The notes beneath the pieces are model-generated. The model was not told where the DNA came from. It ran no database searches and saw nothing but the letters and a program-made list of their open reading frames with translations. A stretch of 64,000 nucleotides of DNA, from the NCBI GenBank assembly GCA_023974075.1, contig CM043808.1, positions 25,551,578-25,615,577 of the forward strand, in the 5' to 3' direction. Shown here one piece after another: positions 14,701 through 32,875 of the stretch (within the stretch, counting starts at the first letter, position 1; each line of letters opens with the position of its first letter). The position numbers and the translations under genes were made by a program. Source of the DNA: Chaenocephalus aceratus (Eukaryota; Chordata; Actinopteri; Perciformes; Channichthyidae).

Positions 14701-16805
14701 TGTGCAGACATGCAGCTGCTCCAACTGTAAATCCAGCATGCACACTTTGCACAAAAACCTACCTACGACAAGCCTGATAACCCCCGGGGGCAGGGTACTA
14801 AAAAAAATCCCTGAGCTAAGATATCCCTCAAAACAGAGTTTCTCGTTTTTGTGCTTAGTGCATTTCTAACAAAGCTGCTCTTGAGAAAAGAAAGAAGCCA
14901 GTTTCAGGGTGTGCCACTCACAATGTCAACATTTTCAATCCTGAATAGCAGCATAAAGTAATTCGTCTTTCTTGCAGCGATAAAATCAGAGCAGCCTTTG
15001 ATAATGGCTGTTTTTCAGGTTGCACCATTATCTAGATGTCATGTTTAGTATGACTTTACACTTGTTCAACAGCCTGTTATAGCTGAGGCGCGACAGCTGT
15101 TCGAATCAACTTAACAGACTCTAGAAATTGATTTTGTAAACCATGGGGAAGTCCTGCATTGAAACAGGGTTCTTCCTCTTTGTGCGCCTGCTTGCTAATT
15201 TCGTCAGCTGATAAAATGCACAAATAAGCTGCACATGTCTTTCTTCTTCGACTAAACTGAGCCTACAACAAGTATTGAAATGGCTATTTTACTGTAGCAC
15301 AAATGGAAGTTAAACACAGCTGTAGTGTAATAAAAGACCTTTCTGGGAGGCATGGACTCCATTTCTGACGCCTTCTGGGCCAGAGTCTCCAAGTTGATCT
15401 CCTTAGACGCCCTCCTTCTCCTACGGATGACCCCTTCTGTTGTCACTTCCCCTCCTTTCACCACCTGAGTGCCTGCTACCCCGTTGTGGGGTAGTGCAGG
15501 ATCTTTGGATACTTGAGACCAAATGTTTGTTGAGGGGGGTCCCAGTGGAGACTGTCCTTCTCTGGAAAGGCGACGGGAACGCCTAGGTGCCGCCGACTTT
15601 GTATCTGAAGGCTCAGCAGGATTTGTGGCGACCTTTTCAGGGAATGGATCAGGTACGGGTGATGAGTCACAGGTCTGAGCTCCTGGTCCCAGTGACTGGA
15701 CCCCCTTTTTAGGCACGGTGTCTGGGGGACTGGGCTCAGGGGGCTGACACGGGACAACGTTTTGGGTTTGCTGCTGTTTTGGTTGCACCTGTGGTTGTGT
15801 GGCTTCTTTCTGCGTCACGTTTTGTTGTTGCCGTTGTTGCATTTGCTGAAGTTGTTGCTGTCGCTCCTGAATCTGTTGCTGGTGATATTGCTGCTGCATT
15901 TGCTGCAGTTGTTGCTGTTGAATTTGCTGCTGCTGGATTTGGTGCCGCTGTTGTTGCAAATGTTGCTGCTGTTGCAACTGAAGATGATGCTGCTGCTGCA
16001 ACTGCAACTGCTGTTGTTGTTGTTGGTGTTGGTGCTGGTGGCGTTGATGTTGGTGCATTTGTTGCTGCTGTTGCATCTGGTGTAGCAGCTGCTGTTGTTG
16101 AGATTTAGGCTGCTCGGCGTACGCCAGGTTTGGTATTCCCTTGTTCCCTGGAAAAACAGAGTAATAACCTGATGAAAACTGTTGCTTGCTGGGCCTAAAT
16201 GTTGTCTGGAAGGGCTGCAGCATGGGTCCCTGCAAAGTGTGAGGAGGAGGAGGAGCGTGGGGCTGACTCTGGAGCTCCACGCCTTTGTGGGCCTGTTGAT
16301 AGACTTGCAGCTGAGCCTGGTGCATTGCAACCGCTGTGTGCTGCTCCCACTCCAGCCCCCTACCCTGAGCTTGTGCCTGGGGGGCATCCCTGTAAACCTC
16401 AACAGGTCCTCCTGGCAGTTGACTTTCTCCCCCCATTGGCAGAGCTACACCCTCATGGACCCCCTTGTGGAATGCCATCTGCCCCCTGGCATTCACTCCA
16501 CCCATATAGGGGCCAAAGTTCTGCCCCCAGCCCGGAGCAGGGGCTTCCTGAGACCAGCCGGGGGCCTGCACGGACTCCTGGTGCATCCACTTTACTGAAG
16601 CAGCCTGTTGATAGTGCGGTAAACTTTGAGGCCCTTTCTCGGGGTTGTAAACAGCCGAGCTGCTAGCAGAGTCACTGTGGCTTGGCTCTAAAGCCGGAGG
16701 TCCCATCCCATAATAAACATCCCCTGAATGCTGCACAGGCTCTTTCATGGCTGCAGCCTGAAGCTTGCCGCTCTTGTCAGTATTAACTTGAGAGGGAAGA
16801 CTCAT
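5722..16805 (-). CDS. mideas: MIDEAS (ELMSAN1), ELM2-SANT scaffold of the mitotic HDAC complex
   Basis: Twelve coding exons in transcript order: 16805-15339, 14073-13855, 13199-12857, 12399-12327, 12241-12099, 11998-11895, 11738-11663, 10950-10862, 10098-9955, 9618-9502, 9380-9214, 6004-5722. Phases agree throughout and give about 1074 residues, close to human MIDEAS. The start is the first ATG of the long exon (MSLPSQ); the frame above it lacks an ATG back to the likely acceptor near 16857. Visible parts: a Q-rich tract (about residues 230-343); basic motifs RRSRRLS and RRRRRAS; the conserved PPYTPPPILSPVR stretch; an ELM2 domain (about 701-800, starting RINIGQRYQAEIP); a SANT domain (about 812-860, ending YYTYKKQVKIGRNG); a C2H2 finger (CKKC...HMKSH, about 977-1000); and an acidic tail ending DEDWR. 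In the family, ELM2-SANT binds HDAC1/2 and DNTTIP1 in the nucleus (MiDAC complex). TRERF1 is the alternative, but the RRSRR, PPYTPPP and C-terminal segments fit MIDEAS better. The donor after the first coding exon (AAG|GTCTTT) is weak. Confidence 0.93.
6200..6275 (+). repeat. LINE/SINE-type 3' tail in mideas intron
   Basis: The motif AAATGTGCTATACAAATAAA followed by T/A-rich sequence is a common 3' terminus of fish retroposons. Only the tail is recognised and the rest of the copy is not evident. It lies in the last mideas intron. Confidence 0.45.
7211..8260. mobile_element. Nested hAT-like element with 8-9 bp target duplication
   Basis: The element starts AGGGCTCGAG and ends with the reverse complement of AGGGCTCTCGA. 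It is flanked by a perfect direct repeat GGCTTGACC (7202-7210 and 8261-8269). A duplication of 8-9 bases and AGGGCTC-type termini fit the hAT superfamily. The interior (1050 bp) is AT-rich with no transposase frame. It interrupts the 6611-9136 element and so is the younger insertion. Confidence 0.65.
8572..8672 (+). repeat. Retroposon 3' tail
   Basis: The sequence around CCTGTATAAATAAAAGGCTA followed by AAATAAAAAT is a typical fish LINE 3' end. It sits inside the composite element in the last mideas intron. Confidence 0.45.
10143..10441. mobile_element. hAT MITE (CAGTGTTTCTCAAA ends)
   Basis: The left end is CAGTGTTTCTCAAACTT. The right end reversed reads CATTGCTTCTCAAAGTG. A perfect 8-base target duplication ATCTATGT flanks it (10135-10142 and 10442-10449). 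This is a clean hAT signature. It sits in the mideas intron between the exons at 9955-10098 and 10862-10950 and has no coding capacity. Confidence 0.8.
11006..11557. mobile_element. hAT-type element (GTGTCAAACTCA ends)
   Basis: The left end carries GTGTCAAACTCAAGGCCCG. The right end is TGAGTTTGACACCCCTG, its inverted partner. The flanks TGTTAGCC and CGTTAGCC match at seven of eight bases, consistent with a hAT target duplication. CAGGGGTGTCAAACTCA termini are widespread in vertebrate hAT elements. It lies in the mideas intron between the exons at 10862-10950 and 11663-11738. Stops interrupt any transposase-like frame. Confidence 0.7.
12490..12815 (+). repeat. Fish LINE 3' end in mideas intron
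   Basis: Contains TTTTGCACTTCTGGTTGG and then GTGCAATGACAATAAAGTTG followed by a short AATCTAATCT-like tail. I recognise this arrangement as a common LINE 3' UTR in fish genomes. The copy is 5'-truncated and noncoding. It lies between the mideas exons at 12327-12399 and 12857-13199. Confidence 0.6.
15775..16115 (-). repeat. CAG/CAA-rich tract encoding poly-glutamine in mideas
   Basis: Mixed CAG and CAA codons with interspersed His, Leu and Met encode a Q-rich stretch inside the first coding exon of mideas. Human MIDEAS also has Q-rich runs, so this is a conserved type of low-complexity segment, longer here. Mixed codons would limit slippage compared with a pure repeat. Long open frames on the opposite strand (poly-Leu, poly-Val/Ala) are its shadows. 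Confidence 0.85.
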
Positions 16806-17476
16806 AGTAATATTGTACGGTAATGTTGGAGTCAGAGCTCTCAAACTGGTACTACCTCTGTAGTGTGCTTTGCCTGCCTGAGGTCGAGGAACTCTTTGTT
16901 TAAGTGTGTATACAGAGATGATTGGGAGGAAATATAAATCCCAAAGGAAAGTGCAGGGTGGGGAGCATGCAACCCTCCTTCCAGAATCAAATCTGAGGTT
17001 TGCTGTTCTTTCTTCTCATCCTCTTTATGGTGCCGGACCTTGTGAGAGAAAGGAGGGGTTAGACACTTTATTTGTATCTGAAGACAAGCACACAAGTTTT
17101 CAGTTGTTTCCACTGGTATGGAGCAAAAATGAAACTGGGGCCTACACGAGTGACTAGCCCAGCAGTGAGTAAAGTGAAACTCAGTCAGAGAGCATGTCTT
17201 GTGATCAAAACCTATGTAATCGATATTTACGTACAGTGCGTGCAGACAGGACGCATACATTGAAAAAGTTTTGAGACGACAGTAACAAGGAGGCGCTGAC
17301 TATGCAGCTGCCATTTGGCATAACAAGAAATACAGGAAACGGAGGGGCTCATGCAATCACCCGAGCGATAGCCAGTGATGTTATGTAAAGAAAAAAAACT
17401 GCAATAAGGAAGCGTCTTGAGAGCTATTAGGCAATACAACAGAATAGTGAGCATGAGTTAAAACTAGTGCATATAC

Positions 17477-18060
17477 CTTATTAATGGTGCACGGAGTTCT
17501 CTATGTCCAGCTCCATGGAGTCACTTTGGTTTCGATCAAAGTCGACTGCATGCAGCTCCATGAAGGGATCGTGCGCAGCAAATGTCATAACTCTGACAAC
17601 TTTCCCTCGAGTTTCACAGCGCACAATATGGCGAACAAGCGAGTTTAGAATCCCAATAGCACATAATCCAAAATCCGGACCGGCTGGAGAGGCTCATTAA
17701 CGCTGTAGTTACACAGTTGCACACTGGATCAGTGAAACCCTGCACTCCAGGAAAAAAAAATTCCACAACTTTCTCCCCGCATAAACGAGTAGAGCACACA
17801 TGAGTGTGTGGAAACTGTGCCGTGCAGCGGCCTGCTCGGGTATTTCCGGAGATTTCAACACGTTGCACACGAGCCCCGCGGACTCAGATGTTGTGTTTAG
17901 GTTTATCCAGAGTATATGAAGCGCTGCGAAACTGCGCAAACACGCAGAAAATTGTGCACCGCCTCACCCCAAAACAGCAAAACTCACATCCTGTTATCCA
18001 ATCCGATCGTCTGGCCACTCCCATGCTGTATCCGTGTCCGTTTGTTTTACTGTCCCGGCT
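17477..18060 (-). promoter_or_regulatory. Probable mideas 5' UTR exon and promoter
   Basis: On the minus strand a good donor (AATAAG|GTATAT) ends a possible noncoding exon at 17477. A matching acceptor (CTACAG|AGGTAG) lies near 16857, just upstream of the coding start. Sequence from about 17800 to 18060 is richer in CpG than its surroundings. No transcript data are available, so exon extent and start site are inferred. Confidence 0.4.
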
Positions 18061-19480
18061 GCCCGTAAAGCGGAGTCTCAGTCATAACCATAGACTGAGA
18101 GCTCATAACACGGAAACAATCTGATACCCGAGAACTTTGGCGAGATATATTGAGACCTGCTATAACATTGAACTTCTAATGGATTTTTTTTTAATGGTTG
18201 ACAAATATATGAACATTCATGTTTTTATTAATACTATTTTTATTTTTTTCAAAGATCCTTATCATATTTTCAAGAAAGAATTTGAGCTATGGAATGAAAA
18301 CAAAGTCAGTAATAAAACACTTGTAGGCCTACTTAGGTTACTTCCTATTATGGAATGTTAATTGCTAATACCTTTGTACTTAAAGTTAAATACAATCTTC
18401 AATCATAATGGGCTGTAACAGAGTATGGCTGAACTTCTTAATATGTATGTATTTATCTAAACAAGGACCATGCATAGCCTACAATACAAATACATTAATC
18501 TCAGAAAAGAGAAGAGATGTTCAATGCCAGATTTGAGCTAATAGCTCATTTCCATCTGCGGTCCTGAGGCAGGTACAGGTTAATATACTATTCAGTGTTT
18601 CCAATACATTGATTTATTTGTGGCGGACCCCCACAAATAGAATCAAATTCTGTGGGAAACACTGCTATTATTTCAGTAAAACATTTGCGTACTTCGACCG
18701 ACCACCCTGAAACAATCTGAAATACTTAGTATATCAGGATACAATTCCTTAACTCACATTGACCTTTTTTTCAACTGGTCTCCTACAACAGGTTCAAAGG
18801 GCTTTATGTCATATCATATGCACAGTGTCACAGGCTCCTCCAACAATGCAACATAAATATATATAATACATAACACTAAATGAAAAAACAATCAAAATAC
18901 TGCAAGAAGAAACAAAGTAGAAATAAAACAGTCCAGGAGAATGGTGCAAGACTGACTATATCTAAGTGACATAGAATAAGCTAAACATAGAATATAAAAT
19001 GATATGCTGTACAGTGAATTAAAAGACTGCTTATTGTAATAATAGATACATATGTGAGATGCAAATTGTATGGAGTTGTAAAGGCCAGAGCTCAGGGGTT
19101 TAGCAGTCTTATAGCCTGGGGATAAAACTATAATATTTAATAAAGCAAAAATATAATTCCTAAAGCTCAGTCTCAGCTTTTGGTTTTGGTGTGCCACCCA
19201 AAGATTGTCAGTGGCCTCATCTGCCACACATTCTGGGAGCGCCACTAAGAGGTGGTGGTGAGGAGTGGTGGGGTGAATGTTTATTAATATTTTATAAGGA
19301 CTACCAGAATGTACTGCAACGCCCCTGCTACTCTAATGCTGTATGTTTCGACAACACACCACAAATAGTGGACCAACAATGCTTGCAATGCAGTGTTCAT
19401 TCACATATGCATTGCTGTATTTGAACCACATGTAGTTTGTCTGTACAGTGTTGTAATGTACAAAGTGTTGCAGAGTTTGC
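18061..19480. other. Spacer between divergent mideas and ttbk2 promoters
   Basis: No exon recognised. AT-rich sequence with a 72-base palindromic MITE (18593-18664). Small open frames have no family resemblance. Confidence 0.5.
18593..18664. mobile_element. Tiny palindromic hAT-like MITE
   Basis: Starts CAGTGTTTCC and ends GGAAACACTG, giving perfect 10-base terminal inverted repeats around a 52-base centre. CAGTGTTTCC termini are typical of hAT elements. The target-site duplication is unclear. It could be a solo terminal remnant. Confidence 0.55.
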
Positions 19481-19756
19481 TCCTCAGAGGATGCAGCAGC
19501 AGGAGTTTGCGGCTCAATCAGGAGAGACTAGCGCTGTGACGTCAGAGCGCTGTGAGGCAGAGCACGGGGCATCACTGCACATCCATTAGCAGGCTAGCTG
19601 GCTAACTGTGGCTAACGTCAGCTATGGTCCATCACTATTATTATCTAATTTCCAAAATAAACAACCACTTGGAATGACATGGCTGACTAGCAACAGGCAC
19701 GGAACATGGGGACTGTTTGGATTTTAACTGGGAATCCAATGGTGCAACGAAGCGAG
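19480..19756 (+). promoter_or_regulatory. ttbk2 promoter and noncoding first exon
   Basis: A consensus cAMP-response element TGACGTCA lies at 19537-19544 within GC-rich sequence. A strong donor (AAGCGAG|GTAAGA) at 19756 ends a probable 5' UTR exon. This splices to the exon whose acceptor precedes 20223 and which carries the start codon at 20277. The transcription start is not defined by sequence alone. Confidence 0.5.
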
Positions 19757-20276
19757 GTAAGAAGGGGTCAGGAGAAGAGGGTATCTTTAGTAAACACGCT
19801 AAGCTAGTTAGCTTGTTTACTGGACTACCGGACGCGCCGCATTGAAAGCCTTCAGTTAGCTAGATTAGCTTCATAACGACTAATCCTCTCAAACGACTGC
19901 TTTATGGCCATTTATGAGAGGAGATTGCTGCTGCTCTAGTCGTGGTTGTGTGTTTGGCACAGAGTCAAATTATCCCAGTTGCTATCTTTGTATGACAATT
20001 CAGCTTTGTTGAGCTTTTTCCAGAATGAGCCTCTGAGACGTGAGGTGTAACGTTAGCTAACCTTTGCAGCAATTTAAATGCTATTGCCCCACATGTTTCT
20101 GTCGGCCACTCAAACATTTAACAAGTAATGCTTCCTCCTTAGATGTTTGCATGCACAGAGGCATTCAGTGTGCAGAGATTTTCGAAGATAAAATGGACAT
20201 GCATTTTAAAATGTGTTTTCAGTGAGGGGCTTGCGTCACTGATGCCAGGTGCAGGCTGTAGCTGAGAGCTCTCAGG

Positions 20277-27992
<7,716 letters not shown>

Positions 27993-30900
27993 CTGTATTT
28001 GGAACATAAGTGACTGATCGGGATGGTGCAACTGTAGCGAGAGGCTGTTTCACATCCAGTCGCTGATAGCATGTGTAAATACAGTATTTACTCAAGGGAA
28101 TGTACTGTATGTAATATAAAATGTATTTATTTATTTATTCATTTGTTGGACGTGTCTCTCGAAATACTTGACGATGTGGCTTGATACCTGCAGTTGAAAC
28201 AGAAAGGTTGAGAAAACCTTAAGATTGCCAACTCTTACCTCTCATTTCACTCCTCTTAACTCTCCATATAGGCCTAATATGAGACCAAAAAGATAATGTT
28301 AAATACTTGAGGGATGTAAACAATGATGCTTATTGTAGATATGTACCATGAGGAAGATAGTAAACACTAATAGAAACCATGAACTCACGTTAAGAACACT
28401 AATAATAAATAGCACCACGTGCAGTATACCAACATCGGCAGACATGTACAGAACCAGGGCATGCAGCTTTGACCTCACTCCTGTAAAACAGCTGGATTAA
28501 TTATTATATGTGACAATGAATTGCTCATTTGACATATCAGAGTGTAGTAGTGTGCTTTTACTTTGCTAGAAAATATTTGTCATGCAGAAGGCCTCCGCAT
28601 ATTAGAATGTACATGTAAGTGCACTCATACTTAAGTATTGTGAAAGAGCATGGCTATCATTGCAATGGATCTTTTTTAATTTTATTCATTTGTACAATCT
28701 GCTTAGGCGTGTATTTTTATTGAACTGCTTATGATCTCAAAGAACATCATAATATGAACCAGCAAAGATGTGCACTTTTATTTCTTCCACAAAATAGATG
28801 GTAAAGGAAGAAAACTGATAAAATGGAACCTGTTCATCATGTCTCCTTGTTGTTGCATTTTATTTTTTAGCACAATTTTAAATATAGTCAATTAAATAAA
28901 TGCCAATTCTAAACAGACGTTGAATTCATGACTACACTTGCTGTAGCTTTTCATTGTTGATTAAACAGTTAGTGCATTTACATTTTCTCACCATTTTGCA
29001 TTCACTCCTGGTGTTATGCAAATAGGTCTTCTTTTTTTGTGTGCATTTCTCTATTTATGAAATATGTTCTCTATATTGGCTCTAATGGGAATGGAAACGA
29101 GAAGTTGTCCCACGCTCAGCAGAACTGTCACTGATCAGATAAATGGGATAAAAACAGTGAGTTAAACTTTGAATAAAAATACTTTAATAATTTTTTTATA
29201 CTCGAGTTAAACTAAAGTCACGCAAACTCAGACTGCATTACGTCACTTGAGAAAAATCCCATTTCAAATGATGTGGAAGCAGCTGTTTTCTTTGACAGAC
29301 GTCCCTGTAAGCACATAAGAGAGCCTGCTGATAAGCTGGTGACCGAGTGGGGGGGTCCCAGGTGACAACAGTAAAATGAACACTCCCCCATCTGTTGTGG
29401 TCCATCACTGTGTACAATGTAACAGCAGTAAATGACAAGAAGTTACAGAATGTGTTGAACTCTAAAAATCATTTAAATAACGGCAAGATTGATCAGTTTG
29501 GGCTTTTCTGTCACACAACCTCCACCTTTTTATACCCAAACATCGACTACAGGTTTATGGACAGAGGAAATGGATGCTTTTAGATATTAGGTGCAGTATG
29601 GTGTTGGGGAATAATTTGCCCTGCATGTCCTCCTTCGCCCTCTGACGCAGCTGACCAACCTTGAGCAGCCGTTATCTCCCTTAAGGAGGGGCTGCCCTAG
29701 CATATTGTTGATGTTACCAGTTTATGACCGGGCAACTCTCTGTCAGAGTTATTGTTGTGGGACACCTGGAACACATCCTTCTCGGGGTGTCGATGACCCC
29801 CCGAGCCATAAGCGACAACGACTGTGATTCAGTGTCCTCAGCTGTTTAGTCTATCTATTGAAGAATGTTGATTATTACACTCTGAACTAGTTAAAACCTC
29901 GAGCTAGTGGAGGGTTCTTCAGAATTGATTGTGGCATCTCAACCGTGTGGTCAACTCGTGGCCCGTGACATGTCTTGTGAATTCTCCGGCCGAAGCTCCA
30001 AATAAACCGTCAGTGTTTGCCATCAAAGCTCCAGCTCTCCATCGTGACACTGTTTGAGTCCTGACTGCAATAGCTTCAGAAGTTTCCCCCACATATGGCA
30101 AGTGCTGGTTAGGAACACTGCTGTTAGGACAGAATATGAGATGAGTGAAAAATAAATACAGGAATAAAAAATAAATAAAATAAAATGTTCCTACTACCTA
30201 AAACTCAGAAATCCCATCCCTTACAGTCCTGTTTCTAACATGTTTGAGATTTTTGCACAAAGAAGCATTTTACTCTGGGCTCATCAGATGAAAAACTAAA
30301 GAGAGGCTTCCAAATCTGGCAGAGCAGGTGTTAGTGCTGCCAGATTTGGCACCCCCTCTATAACTTTGTCCAGCATGGTCACACTGTCACCAAAATCACA
30401 CAAGAAAATAAAACAAAAAGACAACATTTAAATGTAGGCAAAAAGGCCAAACAACATTTCCGCAAGCATGTTTTTGGGTCATTTTAGAGTCAGTAAAGTA
30501 AGCGTCCCCAGAGCGAATGACGCCTATGAGCTTCTTAGTTTGTCATGGAAATATAAATGCTTCATTGCTTCTCTGTTACTTTACAAATGAATCAGTCCCA
30601 AGCAGCTTCACAAATAAAATATGTCCTTCCCAAATTGGAACTGCACAGCTGGACCCAGAGCTTAACATAATGAAAACGCTTCAAGCTGCTGAATGCCTGT
30701 AAGCAATACTTATTTCGGGGGAAAGCCATCTGGCTAAATAAATACCTGAAAGATATTAACAGATTAATCCTTATGCTTTTTCTTTTTTAACAAACCATGT
30801 AGCCACTGAATTTTATTTATTTGGTACACATTTTGGATATTCAAAATAGTTGTACTTGTATACAGCTGCATTGAAAGATGTCGTTCTTACTTATGAACAT

Positions 30901-31159
30901 CAAATATTCTGTGTTGAACAGGAAACGCAGTAAAAACTGTTTATTTACAGAACACTGTCAATTCACTTACAGAATATTTGTTGCATGGAATATGAAAAAG
31001 CCTTATGTCCTGCTCAACTGTTATCAGCATACAGCAGTTTATAAACAGCCAAAGACTTAAAATATGGTGAACTCATTGAAGAAAATGTTGCATTTAATAA
31101 AAAAGGGTTGGACTTGGATCCCCGAAGCCTGCAGCCAGGACCAGTTTCGGTGGTGACAC
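27993..31159. other. Intergenic region between convergent ttbk2 and churc1
   Basis: Begins with the ttbk2 3' UTR, with candidate plus-strand AATAAA signals at 28895-28900 and 29172-29177. It ends with the churc1 3' UTR, with minus-strand AATAAA candidates at 30940-30945 and 30812-30817. A 13-base perfect hairpin lies at 30310-30349. No further gene was recognised; small open frames show no family resemblance. Confidence 0.6.
30310..30349. repeat. Perfect 13-bp inverted repeat (hairpin)
   Basis: CCAAATCTGGCAG at 30310-30322 and its exact complement CTGCCAGATTTGG at 30337-30349 flank a 14-base loop. A related word (GCTTCTAAATCAGGCAGAGC) occurs near 63811, so the site may belong to a dispersed repeat. 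Confidence 0.5.
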
Positions 31160-32875
31160 TCAGAAGAGAGGAGCAGACTGCCTGGGGTCGTCTGGCAACA
31201 CACTGATGGAGTCCTCTGCCTTTCCACACAGCATGCAGAGCATCGTGTACTCCTGGACAACACAAAACAGACTTAATCTACTAAAGGCTAAACAGTGGCA
31301 AGAACAACTAACCATGAATACTGTTAAATGTGTGTGGTAGTTAAAGAAGCATTTGCGTTAAATACAAATATAATATACATAGTTATGTTATGTTTAATAA
31401 AACAGAGTAGAATCTGACCTGGTATTCATCAACAACGGAGAAAGTATATTCGTGCCTGGCGACGACATGATCACAGTTTTTGCAAACATCTGTGAAGAGA
31501 CATTTACATTATTGGATTGATTACAAACCTGCTGTGGAAGACGTTTTTAAGGGAAGTTGGAATTATTACTACAAGCCCCTAGCTTTTTTGTGAGTTATGG
31601 TGGGTTCTGGTCATTCTATCTTATTCCAAATTTGACCAAAAATGTATCAAAGCTTAAAACGTGATGTTATAATAAAAATCTGAAATCTAAAATATTCTGT
31701 AATTTAGGAATCAGCACATATTTAGTAATGTACTACAGCTCTCAGTTAGAGGCATAGACAAACATCTTCCCAAAACTGTTAACACTACAGAAAATACCTC
31801 TGCATGCTGCAACATGAATACTTTCCTTAGATTTGACTGATAGGGGCCTCGCCCAAAATTAAAAACAACAACCCCAGAAGTGTGTGGACACAAACTCGAT
31901 AATTATTTCCTTACAACAATAAAAACACAGTCAAAGTTTCAGGAGCATAAAAAAAAGAGTGACTGACGGTCATATGTGATGATCTCTTCTCCATCCTCAT
32001 CCTCTGTGGCTTTATTGCTGATCAGCACAAAGTCCCTCTGATGGCAGCTGGCGCAGCACCGGTAGTTCATCAGGTAGGAGCCATTCTCCAGACAGGTGTT
32101 ACCCTGAGCAGAAAGTCAAGGGAAAACCATCACATTTTAGCTTTCTCAATGACAACCTGATTTTGACATGTCATCATCTTTTGCGGAAGTGGAAGATGTT
32201 CTCAGATCTTCTACTTGAGTAAAAGAAGAAGTACTAGAGTGAAGGAATCGTCTCTTACAAGTAAAAGTTATGCATTCAAAAGTAAAGTAAAAGTACACAA
32301 TCATTACCATAAAAATATACTTAAAGTACCAAAATTAAAAGTACTCATTATACACATTGGCCCTTTTCAGAATAATATACAGTATATTGTATGTTTTGAT
32401 TATAATTATTGAACTGTTTATCAAAGTTGGTAAAGGTAGAACTCATTTTAATTACATAAATTACTGCTTGCTAGCTTTTGAATGTTACTCCAGGTGTAAC
32501 TTAAGTATTATTTAAGTGTTGTTCATATTTTACGTCATTATTCCAAATCTGTAAAGTAACTAAAAGGTACGAAACAAATGTAGTGGACTAAAGGTACACG
32601 ATTTATCTCTGCATTTTAGTGGAGTAGAAGTACAAAGCAGCATAACATGGGAATACTCAGGTAAAGTACAAGTAGGCCTATCTCAAAATTGTACTTGATG
32701 TACTCAGTAACTTCCCACCTCTGCTCTTTCGCAGCGGGTTGTTTATCTATCTTTACATGATACGCATAGCAAGCTAACTACAGTAACGCCATTCAGATAA
32801 CTAAACATTAACCAGTATGTTGCCTTAGTAACTCACCCTGTCCGGGTATTCCTTTTGCACGCAGCCGTTGCACAT
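31160..32875 (-). CDS. churc1: Churchill domain-containing protein 1
   Basis: Four coding exons in transcript order: 32875-32837, 32103-31968, 31489-31419, 31252-31160. They join in phase to 112 residues, the length of the human protein. The sequence begins [13 protein letters not shown] and contains the Churchill hallmarks [10 protein letters not shown], a CxxC pair (CCASC), [39 protein letters not shown] and an end at [10 protein letters not shown]. The conserved Cys and His residues bind zinc. In vertebrate embryos Churchill acts downstream of FGF in neural versus mesodermal decisions, as a small nuclear protein whose direct DNA binding has been debated. The gene lies head to head with znf106, about 850 bases between start codons. 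The first intron contains a repeat (32196-32723). Confidence 0.96.
32196..32723. mobile_element. Dispersed fish repeat with GTACTTGAGTA-type body
   Basis: Ends with GTACTCAGTAACTTCCCACC then TCTG, the complement of the CAGAGGTGGGAAGT terminus seen in many fish genomes. The body is rich in AAGTAC, AGTAAAAGTA and related words on both strands. The left boundary is approximate, near ACTTGAGTAAAAG. It is a non-autonomous DNA element inside the first churc1 intron with no coding capacity. Confidence 0.55.

Noticed and set aside
15762..16108. Plus-strand open frames with poly-Leu and poly-Val/Ala
   Set aside because: They are the antisense of the CAG/CAA tract of mideas; repeat codons keep all frames open.
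5722..16805. Assignment of the minus-strand gene to TRERF1
   Set aside because: TRERF1 shares ELM2-SANT and a C2H2 finger, but the RRSRRLS, RRRRRAS, PPYTPPPILSPVR and VKSRSAHMK segments match MIDEAS better, and human MIDEAS lies on 14q like CHURC1.
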